Assembly (NCBI RefSeq): GCF_008630915.1
Contig: NZ_CP043909.1
Location: 3,162,001-3,226,000 of the forward strand
Origin: Acinetobacter suaedae
Lineage (GTDB): Bacteria > Pseudomonadota > Gammaproteobacteria > Pseudomonadales > Moraxellaceae
Reading direction: 5' to 3'
DNA: 64,000 bases
A model generated the notes under the pieces. It ran no database searches and was not told the DNA's origin. It saw only the letters and a program-made list of their open reading frames with translations. Shown here piece by piece: positions 41,981 to 51,854 of this stretch. Positions within the stretch are counted from its first letter, which is position 1. Each line of letters opens with the position of its first letter. The position numbers and the translations under genes were made by a program.

Positions 41981-42790
41981 ATGATGGAATGGTTACAACT
42001 GCTATTACCCGCTTGGATTATGGGAACATTACTGGTGTTCTTGACCGCACCTCTTGGCTGTCTGATGCTATGGCGCAGAATGTCTTTCTTTGCAGATACG
42101 ATGGCTCACGGTACGTTGCTTGGGGTCGCAATCGCAGGAATTTTGGGTCTTCCTTTTTGGTTAGGCGTTGGTTTTTTAGCGCTATTGTTAGTTGCCATCT
42201 TATGGGTTCTTCATGATTCTCGGCTACCTAATGATGCATTGCTGGCGTTGTGTTCAGCCACACTTCTCTGTGCTGGCTTACTACTTATTCAACAAGTCCC
42301 AAGCCTAAGACCAGAGTTATTAAGCTATTTGTTTGGCGATCTACTCAGTATTGAATGGTCAGACTTACCTATTTTTGCGGTAGTCATTATGATCGCGTTG
42401 GTGGTCTTATATCGTTCATGGTCTGCACAAATCCAAATCGCAATTGATCCAGATATCGCGATGAGCGAAGGAATCAATGCCAATTGGCAACGCCTAATTT
42501 TTATGTTGCTTCTGGCTTTGTTTACGGTCTTAGCGCTGCGCGCTGTAGGCTCATTACTCATGGGTGCGTTATTGGTCATCCCAGCATTGAGCGCACGTCT
42601 TCTTGCTCACTCGCCTAAACAAATGGTGCTTTGGGCATTCTTGCTCGCACAATTGGGTATTACAGTTGGCTTATGGTCAAGTGCAGCATTAAATATCGCG
42701 ACCGGCTTAAGTATTGTCTTATTTATGGCGCTGATCTTCGCCGTGATTTTTATGCTTCAAAAATTTAATAGATCGTCACAGACAAGCTAA
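41981..42790 (+). CDS. znuB: Zinc ABC transporter permease
   Basis: A 269-residue inner-membrane permease of the ABC-3 family with about eight helices. Typical are LGCLMLWRRMSFFADTMAHG at residues 26-45 and RAVGSLLMGALLVIPALSAR in the second half. It follows znuC by three bases. Confidence 0.95.
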   Translation: MMEWLQLLLPAWIMGTLLVFLTAPLGCLMLWRRMSFFADTMAHGTLLGVAIAGILGLPFWLGVGFLALLLVAILWVLHDSRLPNDALLALCSATLLCAGLLLIQQVPSLRPELLSYLFGDLLSIEWSDLPIFAVVIMIALVVLYRSWSAQIQIAIDPDIAMSEGINANWQRLIFMLLLALFTVLALRAVGSLLMGALLVIPALSARLLAHSPKQMVLWAFLLAQLGITVGLWSSAALNIATGLSIVLFMALIFAVIFMLQKFNRSSQTS

Positions 42791-42800
42791 TCCGCATTTT

Positions 42801-43427
42801 TTAATTGGATTGCTGGATTGCGCCAAGTAGCAATGCAGCACAGCTAAACATCATCGCGAAGCTTCGATTTAAATATTTCTGCTGTTTTGGCGATCGCAAT
42901 AATCTCAATACTTTTGAAGCTAACCCTGTATAACCCGCCATCACAATCAAATCGATTGTCACCATGGTGATCGCCATAATCAAATATTGCAACCACTGTG
43001 GTCGCCCTAAGTCCAAAAACTGCGGCAACACCGCCAATAAAAATACAATCGCTTTGGGATTACTCATATTGACCACAAATCCTTTAAACATCAAAGCAGA
43101 AGCAGATTTGTGGATGTATTCTTTTTCAATCTCAATGGCTTGAATGGGTGCTGTCCACTGTTGATACGCCAAGTAAAGTAAGTAGGCTACGCCGAACCAT
43201 TTCACCATCTGAAACGCCCAAGGTGTTGTCGCAAACAATACACCGACACCCGCAGCAACAATCATAATTTGAAGCAGCAATGCAATTTGCAACCCTATCA
43301 CATTCCAATACCCGTGCTTAAACCCATGATTTAAGCCACTCGACATGGAGACAATTGCTCCCGCACCAGGTGAAATACTAATCACCCAACAGGCCAACAT
43401 AAACGCAAACCAGACTTGTAAAGACAT
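42801..43427 (-). CDS. LysE/RhtB family amino-acid exporter
   Basis: A 208-residue, six-helix exporter. The family start is WFAFMLACWVISISPGAGA, and NMSNPKAIVFLLAVLPQF lies in the middle, as in homoserine/threonine exporters. It converges with znuB with only ten bases between stops. The substrate is not readable. Confidence 0.87.
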   Translation of the reverse strand: MSLQVWFAFMLACWVISISPGAGAIVSMSSGLNHGFKHGYWNVIGLQIALLLQIMIVAAGVGVLFATTPWAFQMVKWFGVAYLLYLAYQQWTAPIQAIEIEKEYIHKSASALMFKGFVVNMSNPKAIVFLLAVLPQFLDLGRPQWLQYLIMAITMVTIDLIVMAGYTGLASKVLRLLRSPKQQKYLNRSFAMMFSCAALLLGAIQQSN

Positions 43428-43586
43428 AGCAACACGGCAACATAAAAAGTGGAATTATACCGTTTTTATTTTGCCATGATCTTATGTGGTAAGACCATAA
43501 AACTGAGCAAATAAACTTTTAAGCTCAATCAACATCAGGCACAATGATTTATTTTCCGACCTTTAAAAATAATGAAGGAGTTTTTA

Positions 43587-44507
43587 ATGACTGCTCAATC
43601 TGTCATTCTTCCACTACCATCTGATCATGCCCGTTTTATTGTTTTGCGCTTAAAAGATTTAACTATTCTTGAATTAAAACAACAGATTGATGCTCTACTT
43701 TCAACTCGTGATCGCCTGATTAGCCAACATCCAAATGGTCAAATTAAAACAGCAATTGCCTTTGGTCCTGAACTTTGGGCAAAACTCTACGCAGAAACAC
43801 CCGCAGGTTTTAAACAACTTAATCCTGAACAAGGGGCATTTAATATGCCTGTCGTGCCTGCGGATGTATTTATTCATATTGCCAGCGCCCGTGCGGATCT
43901 ATGCTTTGCAATGAGCCAAGCCTTCTTTACAGGTATACAAGATAAAGTTGAGGTCCTCGATGAGCGCGCTTGTTTCCGCCAATTTGATGGTCGTGATTTG
44001 ACTGGCTTTATTGATGGCACGGAAAACCCACAATTCCCCGAAGACCGTGCAGAAGCAACCCTCATCCCAGATTCAGCAGGTGTATTTGCGGATGGTAGTT
44101 TTATTTTTGCACAACGCTATGTCCACGATTTAGCCAAATGGCACCAACTCAAAGTTGATGCACAAGAACATGTGATTGGGCGGACGAAACTCGAATCAAT
44201 CGAACTTGATGACGATGTAAAGCCTGAAAATGCACATGTTGCTCGTACTGTTGTCGAAGATGATGCTGGCGAAGAAATGGAAATTTTACGTCATAGCCTA
44301 CCTTATGGTGATGGCAAGGGTGAACAAGGCCTTTTCTTCGTCGCATATACCAACAACTTAAACATCATTGATGAAATGTTAAAACGCATGTTTGGTACCA
44401 CTGGAGATGGTATCCATGATCGTCTATTACACTTCACCACTGCGGTAGATGGTGCTTATTATTTTGCACCTAGTGATGAACTGTTAGCTGAAATTCTAGA
44501 AGTCTGA
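43587..44507 (+). CDS. Dyp-type haem peroxidase (YfeX-like)
   Basis: A 306-residue dye-decolorising peroxidase. The GxxDG motif is in LTGFIDGTENPQ with the distal aspartate, and the C-terminal half holds the FVAYTNNLNIIDEMLKRM segment. No Tat or Sec signal, so cytoplasmic. ATG at 43587 has AAGGAG seven bases upstream; the ATG five codons earlier lies before that site. It stands alone with a strong terminator. Confidence 0.92.
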   Translation: MTAQSVILPLPSDHARFIVLRLKDLTILELKQQIDALLSTRDRLISQHPNGQIKTAIAFGPELWAKLYAETPAGFKQLNPEQGAFNMPVVPADVFIHIASARADLCFAMSQAFFTGIQDKVEVLDERACFRQFDGRDLTGFIDGTENPQFPEDRAEATLIPDSAGVFADGSFIFAQRYVHDLAKWHQLKVDAQEHVIGRTKLESIELDDDVKPENAHVARTVVEDDAGEEMEILRHSLPYGDGKGEQGLFFVAYTNNLNIIDEMLKRMFGTTGDGIHDRLLHFTTAVDGAYYFAPSDELLAEILEV

Positions 44508-44514
44508 ATGACCA

Positions 44515-44550
44515 GATGCTATGTCAATGCAGTGACATAGCATCTTTTTT
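44515..44550 (+). terminator. Terminator of the Dyp peroxidase gene
   Basis: Perfect 12-base arms GATGCTATGTCA and TGACATAGCATC, six-base loop, followed by TTTTTT. Confidence 0.92.
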
Positions 44551-44678
44551 CTCATGTGATGAAATCCGAACAAAAAAAGATTTATAGGAATATCTTAAAT
44601 CCTCACAAATCCCTCTCCCCTTAAAGCTGCAAAATTTGCTATATTTAGCGTTTTTCCGCGACATTTATTTCGGTAACT

Positions 44679-46478
44679 ATGAATACGGCAATACAAGCAG
44701 CTCTCGATCATGCGGTACACACCCTGCAACAACAAGGCGTACTTCCTTCAGATTGGACCAACACGAGCCATTTAACCCGTACTAAAGACCGAAGTCACGG
44801 AGACTTTGCTTCGAATATTGCGATGATCGGCTCTAAAGCAGCAGGCATGAAGCCTCGTGATCTTGCTGAAAAGATATTAGCAGCACTACCTGAGGTTGCA
44901 GACATCAGCAAAGCAGAAATTGCAGGTCCTGGTTTTATTAACTTTTTCTTAAACGCAGATCAACGTTTTGCTGTACTTGATCAGATTGAAGCGCAAAAAG
45001 ATCAATATGGACGTAGCCAAGTCAATGCAGCCAAGAAAATTCAGGTTGAATTCGTCTCTGCTAATCCAACGTCAAGCTTACATGTCGGCCATGGACGTGG
45101 AGCTGCCTATGGCATGACTGTTGCGAACTTATTGGAAGCAACTGGGGCAAAAGTTGATCGCGAATACTACGTCAACGACGCTGGTCGTCAAATGGATATT
45201 TTGGCGACTTCAACCTATCTCCGTTATTTAGAATTGACGGGACAAACACTGGTATTCCCTAAAAATGCCTATCAAGGCGACTATGTCAAAGAAATTGCAC
45301 AAGAAATTATTAATAAAGATGGCAATGCCTATGTTCGTGAAGTAGCAGACATCTATAAAGATGTGCCAGAAGACGTACAATACGCTGAAGCATTAGATGC
45401 CGAGGGCAATAAGGTTGTGCTATCTGGCGACAAAGAAAAACATATCGATGGGCTAATTGCCAACTCACAACAACAATTAGGCGAAGGCTATCGCGTTTTC
45501 CATCAAGCAGCGCTACATGCCATTTTAGACGACATTAAAGATGACCTTGCTGATTTTGGTGTGACTTTTGATGAGTGGTTCAGTGAAGCATCTTTAACAG
45601 AAAAAATTGATGAAGCATTAGCAACTCTTGATCAGCGCGGCTACCTCTATGAAAAAGAAGGTAATATCTGGTTTAAATCGACTGAATTTGGCGATGAAAA
45701 AGATCGTGTTGTAAAACGTCGTAATGGTCAAACCACTTATTTTGCCTCGGACATTGCTTACCATCTGAATAAGTTACAACGTGGCTATACCGACCTGATC
45801 GATATCTGGGGTTCTGACCACCACGGCTATATTTCACGTGTGAAAGCAGCAATTGATGCGATGGGTTATGACTCGAAGAAACTGACCGTACTTTTGGTTC
45901 AGTTCGTGAGTTTATGGCGCGGTGGTGAAATGGTACAAATGTCATCTCGTTCAGGCCAGTTCGTAACCTTACGTGACTTACGCAAGGAAGTTGGTAACGA
46001 TGCAGCTCGTTTCTACTATGTCATGCGTAAATCTGAGCAACATATCGACTTTGATTTAGATCTTGCTGTTTCGCAAAGCAAAGACAATGCGGTGTATTAC
46101 ATTCAATATGCGCATGCGCGTGTAAACAGTATTGTGAACCGTGCTAAAGAGAAAGGCATTACATTTGACGTCGCATCTGCACGCCAAGTTGCTAACCTAT
46201 TAACATTGGATGCTGAAACAGAAATTTTAGCTAAATTAGCAGCTTACCCTGAAATCGTAATTCGTGCTGCGAATGTCTGTGAACCACATCAAATTGGCAA
46301 CTACTTAAAAGATCTTGCTGCGCTGTTTCATGGATGGTATGCACAAGATGGCGTTAAATTTGTTGATGAAGCAAATATTCCACTATCTCAAGCACGTTTA
46401 TTACTTTCAATCAACGTACAGCAAGTATTGCGTAATGGTTTAGAATTATTGGGTGTGTCCGCTCCTGAGGCAATGTAA
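44679..46478 (+). CDS. argS: Arginyl-tRNA synthetase
   Basis: A 599-residue class I synthetase charging tRNA-Arg. The HIGH motif appears as HVGHGRGAAYG (about 131-141), with the preceding VEFVSANPTSSLHVG block. The KMSKS region is degenerate, as is usual in ArgRS (VQMSSRSGQFVTL). The anticodon-binding domain ends LLELLGVSAPEAM. Length is normal. It is followed by the SPOR protein gene, as in Pseudomonas. Confidence 0.97.
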   Translation: MNTAIQAALDHAVHTLQQQGVLPSDWTNTSHLTRTKDRSHGDFASNIAMIGSKAAGMKPRDLAEKILAALPEVADISKAEIAGPGFINFFLNADQRFAVLDQIEAQKDQYGRSQVNAAKKIQVEFVSANPTSSLHVGHGRGAAYGMTVANLLEATGAKVDREYYVNDAGRQMDILATSTYLRYLELTGQTLVFPKNAYQGDYVKEIAQEIINKDGNAYVREVADIYKDVPEDVQYAEALDAEGNKVVLSGDKEKHIDGLIANSQQQLGEGYRVFHQAALHAILDDIKDDLADFGVTFDEWFSEASLTEKIDEALATLDQRGYLYEKEGNIWFKSTEFGDEKDRVVKRRNGQTTYFASDIAYHLNKLQRGYTDLIDIWGSDHHGYISRVKAAIDAMGYDSKKLTVLLVQFVSLWRGGEMVQMSSRSGQFVTLRDLRKEVGNDAARFYYVMRKSEQHIDFDLDLAVSQSKDNAVYYIQYAHARVNSIVNRAKEKGITFDVASARQVANLLTLDAETEILAKLAAYPEIVIRAANVCEPHQIGNYLKDLAALFHGWYAQDGVKFVDEANIPLSQARLLLSINVQQVLRNGLELLGVSAPEAM

Positions 46479-46585
46479 GCAAAGTAACACTTTGCATTGT
46501 CGCAAGACCTTGTGCCCGATATGGCTCATATGCTCGCAGCAAAGATGTAAGCAAAATAATGACAAAACCTTGATTGATATCGGAC

Positions 46586-46621
46586 AAACAAAGCATTATT
46601 TTTAAAGATAATGCTTTGTTT
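46586..46621 (+). terminator. Hairpin terminator after argS
   Basis: Perfect 14-base arms AAACAAAGCATTAT and ATAATGCTTTGTTT. It lies 107 bases after argS and before the SPOR gene, so the two genes may be separately transcribed. Confidence 0.65.
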
Positions 46622-46762
46622 CTTTCAAGATTCAAGCTACAAATATATAAGCTCGACAATGGATCGCTATTCTTGGTGCTCCATATCGTTTGAGTAGTTC
46701 TAGCCAATAACACAAAGCATGGCTGAATATAAACAGCCCCTTAAGATTAAGAGGAATCTCCG

Positions 46763-47374
46763 GTGTTTGGAAAAACGCAACGTGGTGTATCTGAACGACC
46801 AAACAAACCTAAAAAGCCACTGATTCCAAAGTGGTTGGGTATGCTTGTTGCAATTCTTGCAATCTTATGTGTGATCGTCATGCTGATGTTGTGGAAACCA
46901 TGGCAACCCGTTCCAGCTAAAAATCAGATCACATCTGAACATTATCAAGAAGAAAATACCAATAAAGACTACCGCTTTTACGACTTACTTCCACAACAGC
47001 AAGTCACTCCTATTCCTGAACAAGCTGTACCAGAAACCAAACAGCAAGGTAATGTTGTGATTATCGAATCACCTCGAGTTGAAGCGACCACAACAGAGGA
47101 AACCGAGGGCGGTATCATTGCCAGTGAACAAACTCAACCTACTGCACCGACCTACATTCTACAGGTTCGTAGCTATCCAGATCCTGACAGTGCAGATGCC
47201 CGTCGTGCAGAGATCATTCTGAATGGTTTATCTGCGGATGTGGTGAGAAGTGTTGAAAATGGTCAAACGTGGTATCGGGTCATTTCAGGTCCTTATGATA
47301 GTCAAGAAGCTGCTCTTGCCGCACAACAAACCTTGCAACACAGTGGGATTGACTCTATCGTCATTAAACGTTAA
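46763..47374 (+). CDS. SPOR domain cell-division protein (FtsN-like)
   Basis: A 203-residue bitopic membrane protein. One membrane helix lies at about 25-45 (LGMLVAILAILCVIVMLML), then a Pro/Gln/Glu-rich periplasmic linker, then a C-terminal SPOR domain (about 128-203, YILQVRSYPDPDSADARRAE and WYRVISGPYDSQEAAL) that binds denuded septal peptidoglycan. The start is GTG at 46763 with GAGGAA eight bases upstream. It could be FtsN itself or a SporD-like paralogue; position after argS is like Pseudomonas. Confidence 0.9.
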   Translation: MFGKTQRGVSERPNKPKKPLIPKWLGMLVAILAILCVIVMLMLWKPWQPVPAKNQITSEHYQEENTNKDYRFYDLLPQQQVTPIPEQAVPETKQQGNVVIIESPRVEATTTEETEGGIIASEQTQPTAPTYILQVRSYPDPDSADARRAEIILNGLSADVVRSVENGQTWYRVISGPYDSQEAALAAQQTLQHSGIDSIVIKR

Positions 47375-47391
47375 TTCGATACATTCAACAC

Positions 47392-47422
47392 AAAAAAGGA
47401 ACGATAACTCGTTCCTTTTTTT
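47392..47422. terminator. Bidirectional terminator between the SPOR and GST genes
   Basis: Perfect arms AAAAAAGGAACGA and TCGTTCCTTTTTT around TAAC, between convergent genes. Confidence 0.92.
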
Positions 47423-47434
47423 AATGGATGTCTC

Positions 47435-48088
47435 TTAAACACATTCGGAATCTAAACTTTTCTGCTCAGCGCGCTGAAAAGCTGCACGCTCCTGAACCCG
47501 TTGAACAAAAGCTTGTATATTTGGATATTTACCGTGTAAACGCTTTTGTAGTGCCATTAATGGAAATGCCATTTGAATATCAACAAAAGAAAACGCTCCT
47601 GCAAAATAATCATGCTCTGCCAAATAATCCTCTAGATAAAGGATATGCTCTTTGACACGTGGACGCACAAAGCCCGCTTTAATACCATCCGTGATTTTCT
47701 CTGCAAGTGGTCTAATCACCCAAGGGACATGTTTACTGACATTATTCATGACCAAAGTCATCACCAATAAAGGCATCAAAGAACCTTCAGCATAATGCAT
47801 CCAATACAAATATTGGTGCTGATCTCGACTCTGTTGTGGCTTAAACTGTTGCTGCTTGTCATAAGATTGCTGTAAATACTCCAAAATCACGGCAGACTCC
47901 ACAATGACCTGTGTACCATCAACCAAAATCGGAGCCTTACCTAACGGATGAATCTGCTTAAGGCTCTCTGGAGCGGTGTAGTTAGAAGACCTTTGATAAT
48001 ATTCAACTTGGTAATCCATACCAAGCTCCTCTAATGCCCAGAGTATTCGAAATGAACGTGAGCATTGCAGATAATGTAAGGTGATCAT
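47435..48088 (-). CDS. Glutathione S-transferase family protein
   Basis: A 217-residue protein. The thioredoxin-like N-domain has LHYLQCSRSFRILWALEELG and the conserved cis-proline and glutathione-binding VESAVILEYL; an all-helical C-domain follows with the N-capping motif SFVDIQMAFPL. ATG at 48088 has AGG eight bases upstream; the longer frame is not GST-like. It is on the same strand as the OsmC and pirin genes, 97 bases from OsmC. Substrate unknown. Confidence 0.9.
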   Translation of the reverse strand: MITLHYLQCSRSFRILWALEELGMDYQVEYYQRSSNYTAPESLKQIHPLGKAPILVDGTQVIVESAVILEYLQQSYDKQQQFKPQQSRDQHQYLYWMHYAEGSLMPLLVMTLVMNNVSKHVPWVIRPLAEKITDGIKAGFVRPRVKEHILYLEDYLAEHDYFAGAFSFVDIQMAFPLMALQKRLHGKYPNIQAFVQRVQERAAFQRAEQKSLDSECV

Positions 48089-48184
48089 TTTTATGCCTGC
48101 CATGTGTACGCAACCGCTATTATTAATCCCTCTCACGGTTGCGTTTAGAATTATATTTTGCCCAAGCACAATAGCATTATCATG

Positions 48185-48583
48185 TTAAAGAATCACGGTC
48201 TGTATGTCTAAACTGCGTAACAAAGTTTTAGTCACTGGTGTTTTACTACAAACATTCAAAATCTTTTCTTTTAAATCATGTGAAACCGACTGGGTAAATA
48301 TTACCCGACGCTCAATCCTCTCCTGTTGCTCACGATTGGTATGAAAATCAACTTCAACCGAAAAGTCACCGAGTTCAATTCCCTTGTGATTGGCATACAT
48401 CCGCAAAGTAATCATCGTACATGATGCCAAACTAGCTGTCAGAAAATCATACGGTGCAGGCCCAGTATCATGCCCACCTGCGGTTTCAGGTTTATCGGTA
48501 AGAAATTGATGTGTTCCGCTACTTACCTGACCTTGCCATGGCGTAGCCAAAGCCTGTACTTTTGCGGTTGCAATCACACTCAT
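48185..48583 (-). CDS. OsmC family peroxiredoxin-like protein
   Basis: A 132-residue OsmC/Ohr-fold protein. The two reactive cysteines are in LASCTMITLRMYA and ILNVCSKTPVTKTL. Such proteins reduce organic hydroperoxides. Its start overlaps the pirin stop in an ATGA arrangement, so the two are co-translated. Confidence 0.9.
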   Translation of the reverse strand: MSVIATAKVQALATPWQGQVSSGTHQFLTDKPETAGGHDTGPAPYDFLTASLASCTMITLRMYANHKGIELGDFSVEVDFHTNREQQERIERRVIFTQSVSHDLKEKILNVCSKTPVTKTLLRSLDIQTVIL

Positions 48584-49527
48584 TTCGAAGCCCTCATTTG
48601 ATCTGGTAATGCTGGTGCCTCTAAACGCTTACCTTGATAGTCAGGGATTTCACCAAAACGAGTATGATGATTTACCCAATCTTCACGCGCTTGCTTTAGA
48701 TCATCCATGGTACGTCCGACAAAATTCCACCATAACAAAATTGGCGACTCAAATGGCTCTCCACCAATTAACAGAACACGATGACCTTGGGTTAACTCAA
48801 CTTCTATTTCAGTTAATCCTGTTTCTAACACCACCATGTTATCTGTGTTTAGCTCATGTCCATTGACTCTGGCTGTACCTTCTAGTGCCATAAAGGCATA
48901 TTCAAAATTTGGATTGAGCGGAATTCGGGTTTTGGTATTTGCCTGAGCCGTTAAATCCACGCCAACCAAAGGTGTATGTACCTCAACAGGTGAAAGTGTA
49001 TTCAGGAACTCACCCACCAATACCGTAAACTCAACCTGATCTTGAACAACGATAGGCAACTCTGGATAGTGCTGAAAATTAGGCTCCATATTGCGCTTAT
49101 CATCAGGCAAAGCAATCCATAACTGTGCTGCATGCATTTTAGTTTCGGTTGCCGGTGCAACTTCAGTATGAGAAATACCACGTCCAGCCGTCATTAAGTT
49201 GACTTGCTTGGGACGAATCAGTTGCTTAGAACCCAGACTATCGGTATGCATCATGGTGCCTTCAATCATCCATGTAAACGTCTGCAAACCAATATGCGGA
49301 TGTGGCCCCACATCTAAACCATCACCTGCTGGAAAGCTCACAGGACCCGCGTGATCAAGAAAACACCACGCACCAACTAAACGCTTTTGACGACTGGGTA
49401 ACGCACGCTTAATAATCGTTCCCTTGCCAATTTCTGCTGATCGAATCGTAAATTCTTGGATAAATTGATTGATATAAGTTTCACAGTCTTTTGAATCAGA
49501 AATATCATAATCGTTATTATTGCTCAT
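48580..49527 (-). CDS. Pirin family protein
   Basis: A 315-residue bicupin. The N-terminal cupin carries the metal-site histidines in GPHPHIGLQTFTWM and GRGISHTEVAP, and the C-terminal cupin ends with the family segment ESPILLWWNFVGR. Related pirins act as quercetin-2,3-dioxygenases or redox-sensitive regulators. It starts an operon with OsmC. Confidence 0.9.
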   Translation of the reverse strand: MSNNNDYDISDSKDCETYINQFIQEFTIRSAEIGKGTIIKRALPSRQKRLVGAWCFLDHAGPVSFPAGDGLDVGPHPHIGLQTFTWMIEGTMMHTDSLGSKQLIRPKQVNLMTAGRGISHTEVAPATETKMHAAQLWIALPDDKRNMEPNFQHYPELPIVVQDQVEFTVLVGEFLNTLSPVEVHTPLVGVDLTAQANTKTRIPLNPNFEYAFMALEGTARVNGHELNTDNMVVLETGLTEIEVELTQGHRVLLIGGEPFESPILLWWNFVGRTMDDLKQAREDWVNHHTRFGEIPDYQGKRLEAPALPDQMRASK

Positions 49528-49679
49528 GATTTCGCTCTCTTTTACCTATGCTATTGCAATGAGTTGTTTTATTGATCTTAGCAATACACACACAACTCAA
49601 TATAGTCTTTTGGTAATACGCTGAGTGCTATTCATGAGACAATCATGATCTGTTTTCACTATGATTTACGCCATTGCAG

Positions 49680-49925
49680 TTAGTGTGGCGGAATATCAAC
49701 AAATAATGCAGTTAAACGTCGAACCAGTGGCAAAAATACCAATACTGTTGGATAGGCAATCGCCCAAGATAACATCCACGTGGTCAACCATTTTGCAATA
49801 AATCCAGGTGGAAAGCCCAAATTCATCGACAAGTTAATGAATGATATGGTTCCACTCATTAAAGCCGATAATAAAAAAGGTACGATCCACACCGCATATT
49901 TAGCAGGTAGCTTTTTGAATTTCAA
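49680..49925 (-). CDS. DUF2798 small membrane protein
   Basis: An 81-residue protein with two membrane helices and the family pattern VPFLLSALMSGTISFI, WLTTWMLSWAIAYP and PLVRRLTALF. Role unknown. It stands alone between the pirin and flavin reductase genes. Confidence 0.82.
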   Translation of the reverse strand: MKFKKLPAKYAVWIVPFLLSALMSGTISFINLSMNLGFPPGFIAKWLTTWMLSWAIAYPTVLVFLPLVRRLTALFVDIPPH

Positions 49926-50108
49926 TTTTTAACTTCTCAGTTCCATGTTGATGAAGATCACACTGTTTTCTTCACATATTGCTTTAAGTTTTTCATAAAC
50001 TCACTGGTTTGACATGCTGTTTTTAGTATTTTTTTAGCATAGAAGAATTTTTATCTGAAGAAAGAATCACAAAATTAAAATGAGTAAGATGATCATTCAG
50101 CTGCTGTT

Positions 50109-50600
50109 TTACACAACCTCCATCTGCCCAACTTGATGATAAGCACGATTAAAATAAACCAAACTTTGATCCTGCTGACTTTGCTGAATCGCCACAATAC
50201 GGCAAATAAAAATCGTATGTGTTCCAACTTGTTGCACTTGATCCAATTCACAATCAAAACTTACCAAAGCATCATTGAGCACAGGTGCACCTGTTTCTAA
50301 CTCGGTCCAAATACCATGCTTAAAACGCTCTTCTGGACTCAACTTAGACGAAAATACTTTGGAAATATGCTCATGTTGTGCCCCTAAAACATTTACGGTA
50401 AGAATTTTATTTTCCACAAAATGCACGTGCGAACTCGATGCTTGATTCATGCAAACCAATAATGTCGGTGGTGTATCCGTAACACTACATACAGCAGATG
50501 CTGTGAAGCCATATCGACCAGACAAACCTGCCGTAGTCACTACACTGACTGCACTTGTGAGTAACGACATTGCATTTCTAAAGTCTGTTGCTTGAACCAT
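50109..50600 (-). CDS. Flavin reductase family protein
   Basis: A 163-residue FMN-binding split-barrel protein like RutF/HpaC, which uses NAD(P)H to supply reduced flavin to partner monooxygenases. Seen are FRNAMSLLTSAVSVVTT, GRYGFTASAVCSVTDTPPTL, the NVLGAQHEHISKVFSS segment, and the C-terminal YFNRAYHQV. It lies 183 bases downstream of mesD on the same strand, with a hairpin between. Because MesD/MesX activity needs oxygen, this could be their reductant source (inference). Confidence 0.88.
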   Translation of the reverse strand: MVQATDFRNAMSLLTSAVSVVTTAGLSGRYGFTASAVCSVTDTPPTLLVCMNQASSSHVHFVENKILTVNVLGAQHEHISKVFSSKLSPEERFKHGIWTELETGAPVLNDALVSFDCELDQVQQVGTHTIFICRIVAIQQSQQDQSLVYFNRAYHQVGQMEVV

Positions 50601-50719
50601 GACATTATTCCTAAATTGAACCGTACCTTTTCCAATTCGTTTTGCTCTCCCCCCCCAAATCCATCAGGAAGGGACTATATCGAGATTCGCTCTAAATGAA
50701 CTAGATATTAAGTAAAATG

Positions 50720-50761
50720 AGGGTTACCTATTGATGATCAACGACCTTCAAAAGTAACCCT
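50720..50761 (-). other. Inverted repeat between mesD and the flavin reductase gene
   Basis: Arms AGGGTTAC and GTAACCCT are 26 bases apart, with an inner palindrome TTGATGATCAA near 50730. No strong T run follows on the minus strand, so it may be a weak terminator/attenuator or an operator for the flavin reductase gene. An eight-C run lies at 50648-50655. Confidence 0.4.
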
Positions 50762-50783
50762 TTACTCACTCTACTGATAAATA

Positions 50784-51827
50784 TTAGGCAGTAAGATCAA
50801 AACCCGTGAGTTCTCTACGAACAATTTCTGCACCTGCACTTAAAGCATTTAACTTGCCGCGCGCAACTTCACGAGAAAGAGGTGCCATACCACAGTTTGT
50901 GCAAGGATAAAGCTTATCAGAATCAACAAACTGCAACGCTTTACGGAGCGTATCAGCAACTTCTTCAGGTGTTTCAATCTGGTTAGTTGCTACATCAATC
51001 GCTCCAACCATAACTTTTTTACCGCGAATCAATTCAAGTAAATCGATTGGCACACGAGAGTTATGACACTCTAGCGAGATGAGATCAATATTAGAGGCTT
51101 GCAGTTTTGGAAAGGTCTCTTCATATTGACGCCATTCTGATCCCAATGTTTTTTTCCAGTCGGTATTGGCTTTAATGCCATAACCATAGCAAATGTGGAC
51201 CGCAGTTTCACATTTTAGACCTTCAATGGCACGTTCTAAAGTCGCAATACCCCAGTCATTTACTTCATCGAAGAAGACATTAAATGCTGGCTCGTCAAAC
51301 TGAATGATATCAACACCTGCAGCCTCTAGCTCTCTCGCTTCTTGGTTCAGAATCTTGGCAAATTCCCAAGCAAGTTTTTCACGGCTCTTGTAGTGACCAT
51401 CATATAGTGTATCAATCATGGTCATTGGGCCTGGTAACGCCCATTTAATCGGTTGATCAGTTTGCTGACGAAGGAATTTGGCATCTTCAACAAATACTGG
51501 CTTTTGACGAGACACTGCGCCGACAACAGATGGTACGCTTGCATCATAACGATCACGAATTCGAACAGTTTCGCGTTTCTCAAAATCTACACCATTTAAG
51601 TGTTCAATAAATGTGGTCACAAAATGTTGGCGAGTTTGTTCACCATCGCTGACAATATCAATGCCAGCAAGTTGTTGTTCATGCAAAGATAAGCGTAGCG
51701 CATCTTTTTTGCCTTCAAGCAATCCTTCATTTTCTAATTTCCAAGGCGACCAAAGCTTTTCAGGCTCTGCAAGCCAAGACGGTTTAGGTAAGCTGCCTGC
51801 AGTTGAGGTTGGTAATAATCTTTTCAT
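50784..51827 (-). CDS. mesD: Core methionine synthase MesD (folate-independent MetE-like)
   Basis: A 347-residue protein corresponding to the catalytic half of MetE without the folate-binding N-domain. Zinc and homocysteine ligands are visible: H211 and C213 in AVHICYGYG, E253 in SLECHNSR and C312 in CTNCGM. The MesD family makes methionine from homocysteine in aerobic bacteria without methyl-folate or cobalamin, and requires oxygen and the DUF1852 protein; the methyl donor is unknown. The DUF1852 gene is 27 bases upstream on the same strand. ATG at 51827 has AAGG upstream. Confidence 0.92.
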   Translation of the reverse strand: MKRLLPTSTAGSLPKPSWLAEPEKLWSPWKLENEGLLEGKKDALRLSLHEQQLAGIDIVSDGEQTRQHFVTTFIEHLNGVDFEKRETVRIRDRYDASVPSVVGAVSRQKPVFVEDAKFLRQQTDQPIKWALPGPMTMIDTLYDGHYKSREKLAWEFAKILNQEARELEAAGVDIIQFDEPAFNVFFDEVNDWGIATLERAIEGLKCETAVHICYGYGIKANTDWKKTLGSEWRQYEETFPKLQASNIDLISLECHNSRVPIDLLELIRGKKVMVGAIDVATNQIETPEEVADTLRKALQFVDSDKLYPCTNCGMAPLSREVARGKLNALSAGAEIVRRELTGFDLTA

Positions 51828-51854
51828 CGTAAATGACCTTATATCTTTGTTAAA

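Noticed and set aside
46411..46713. Minus-strand 100-codon frame over the argS end and gap
   Set aside because: Overlaps the conserved argS C-terminus and the hairpin at 46586-46621; no recognisable protein character.
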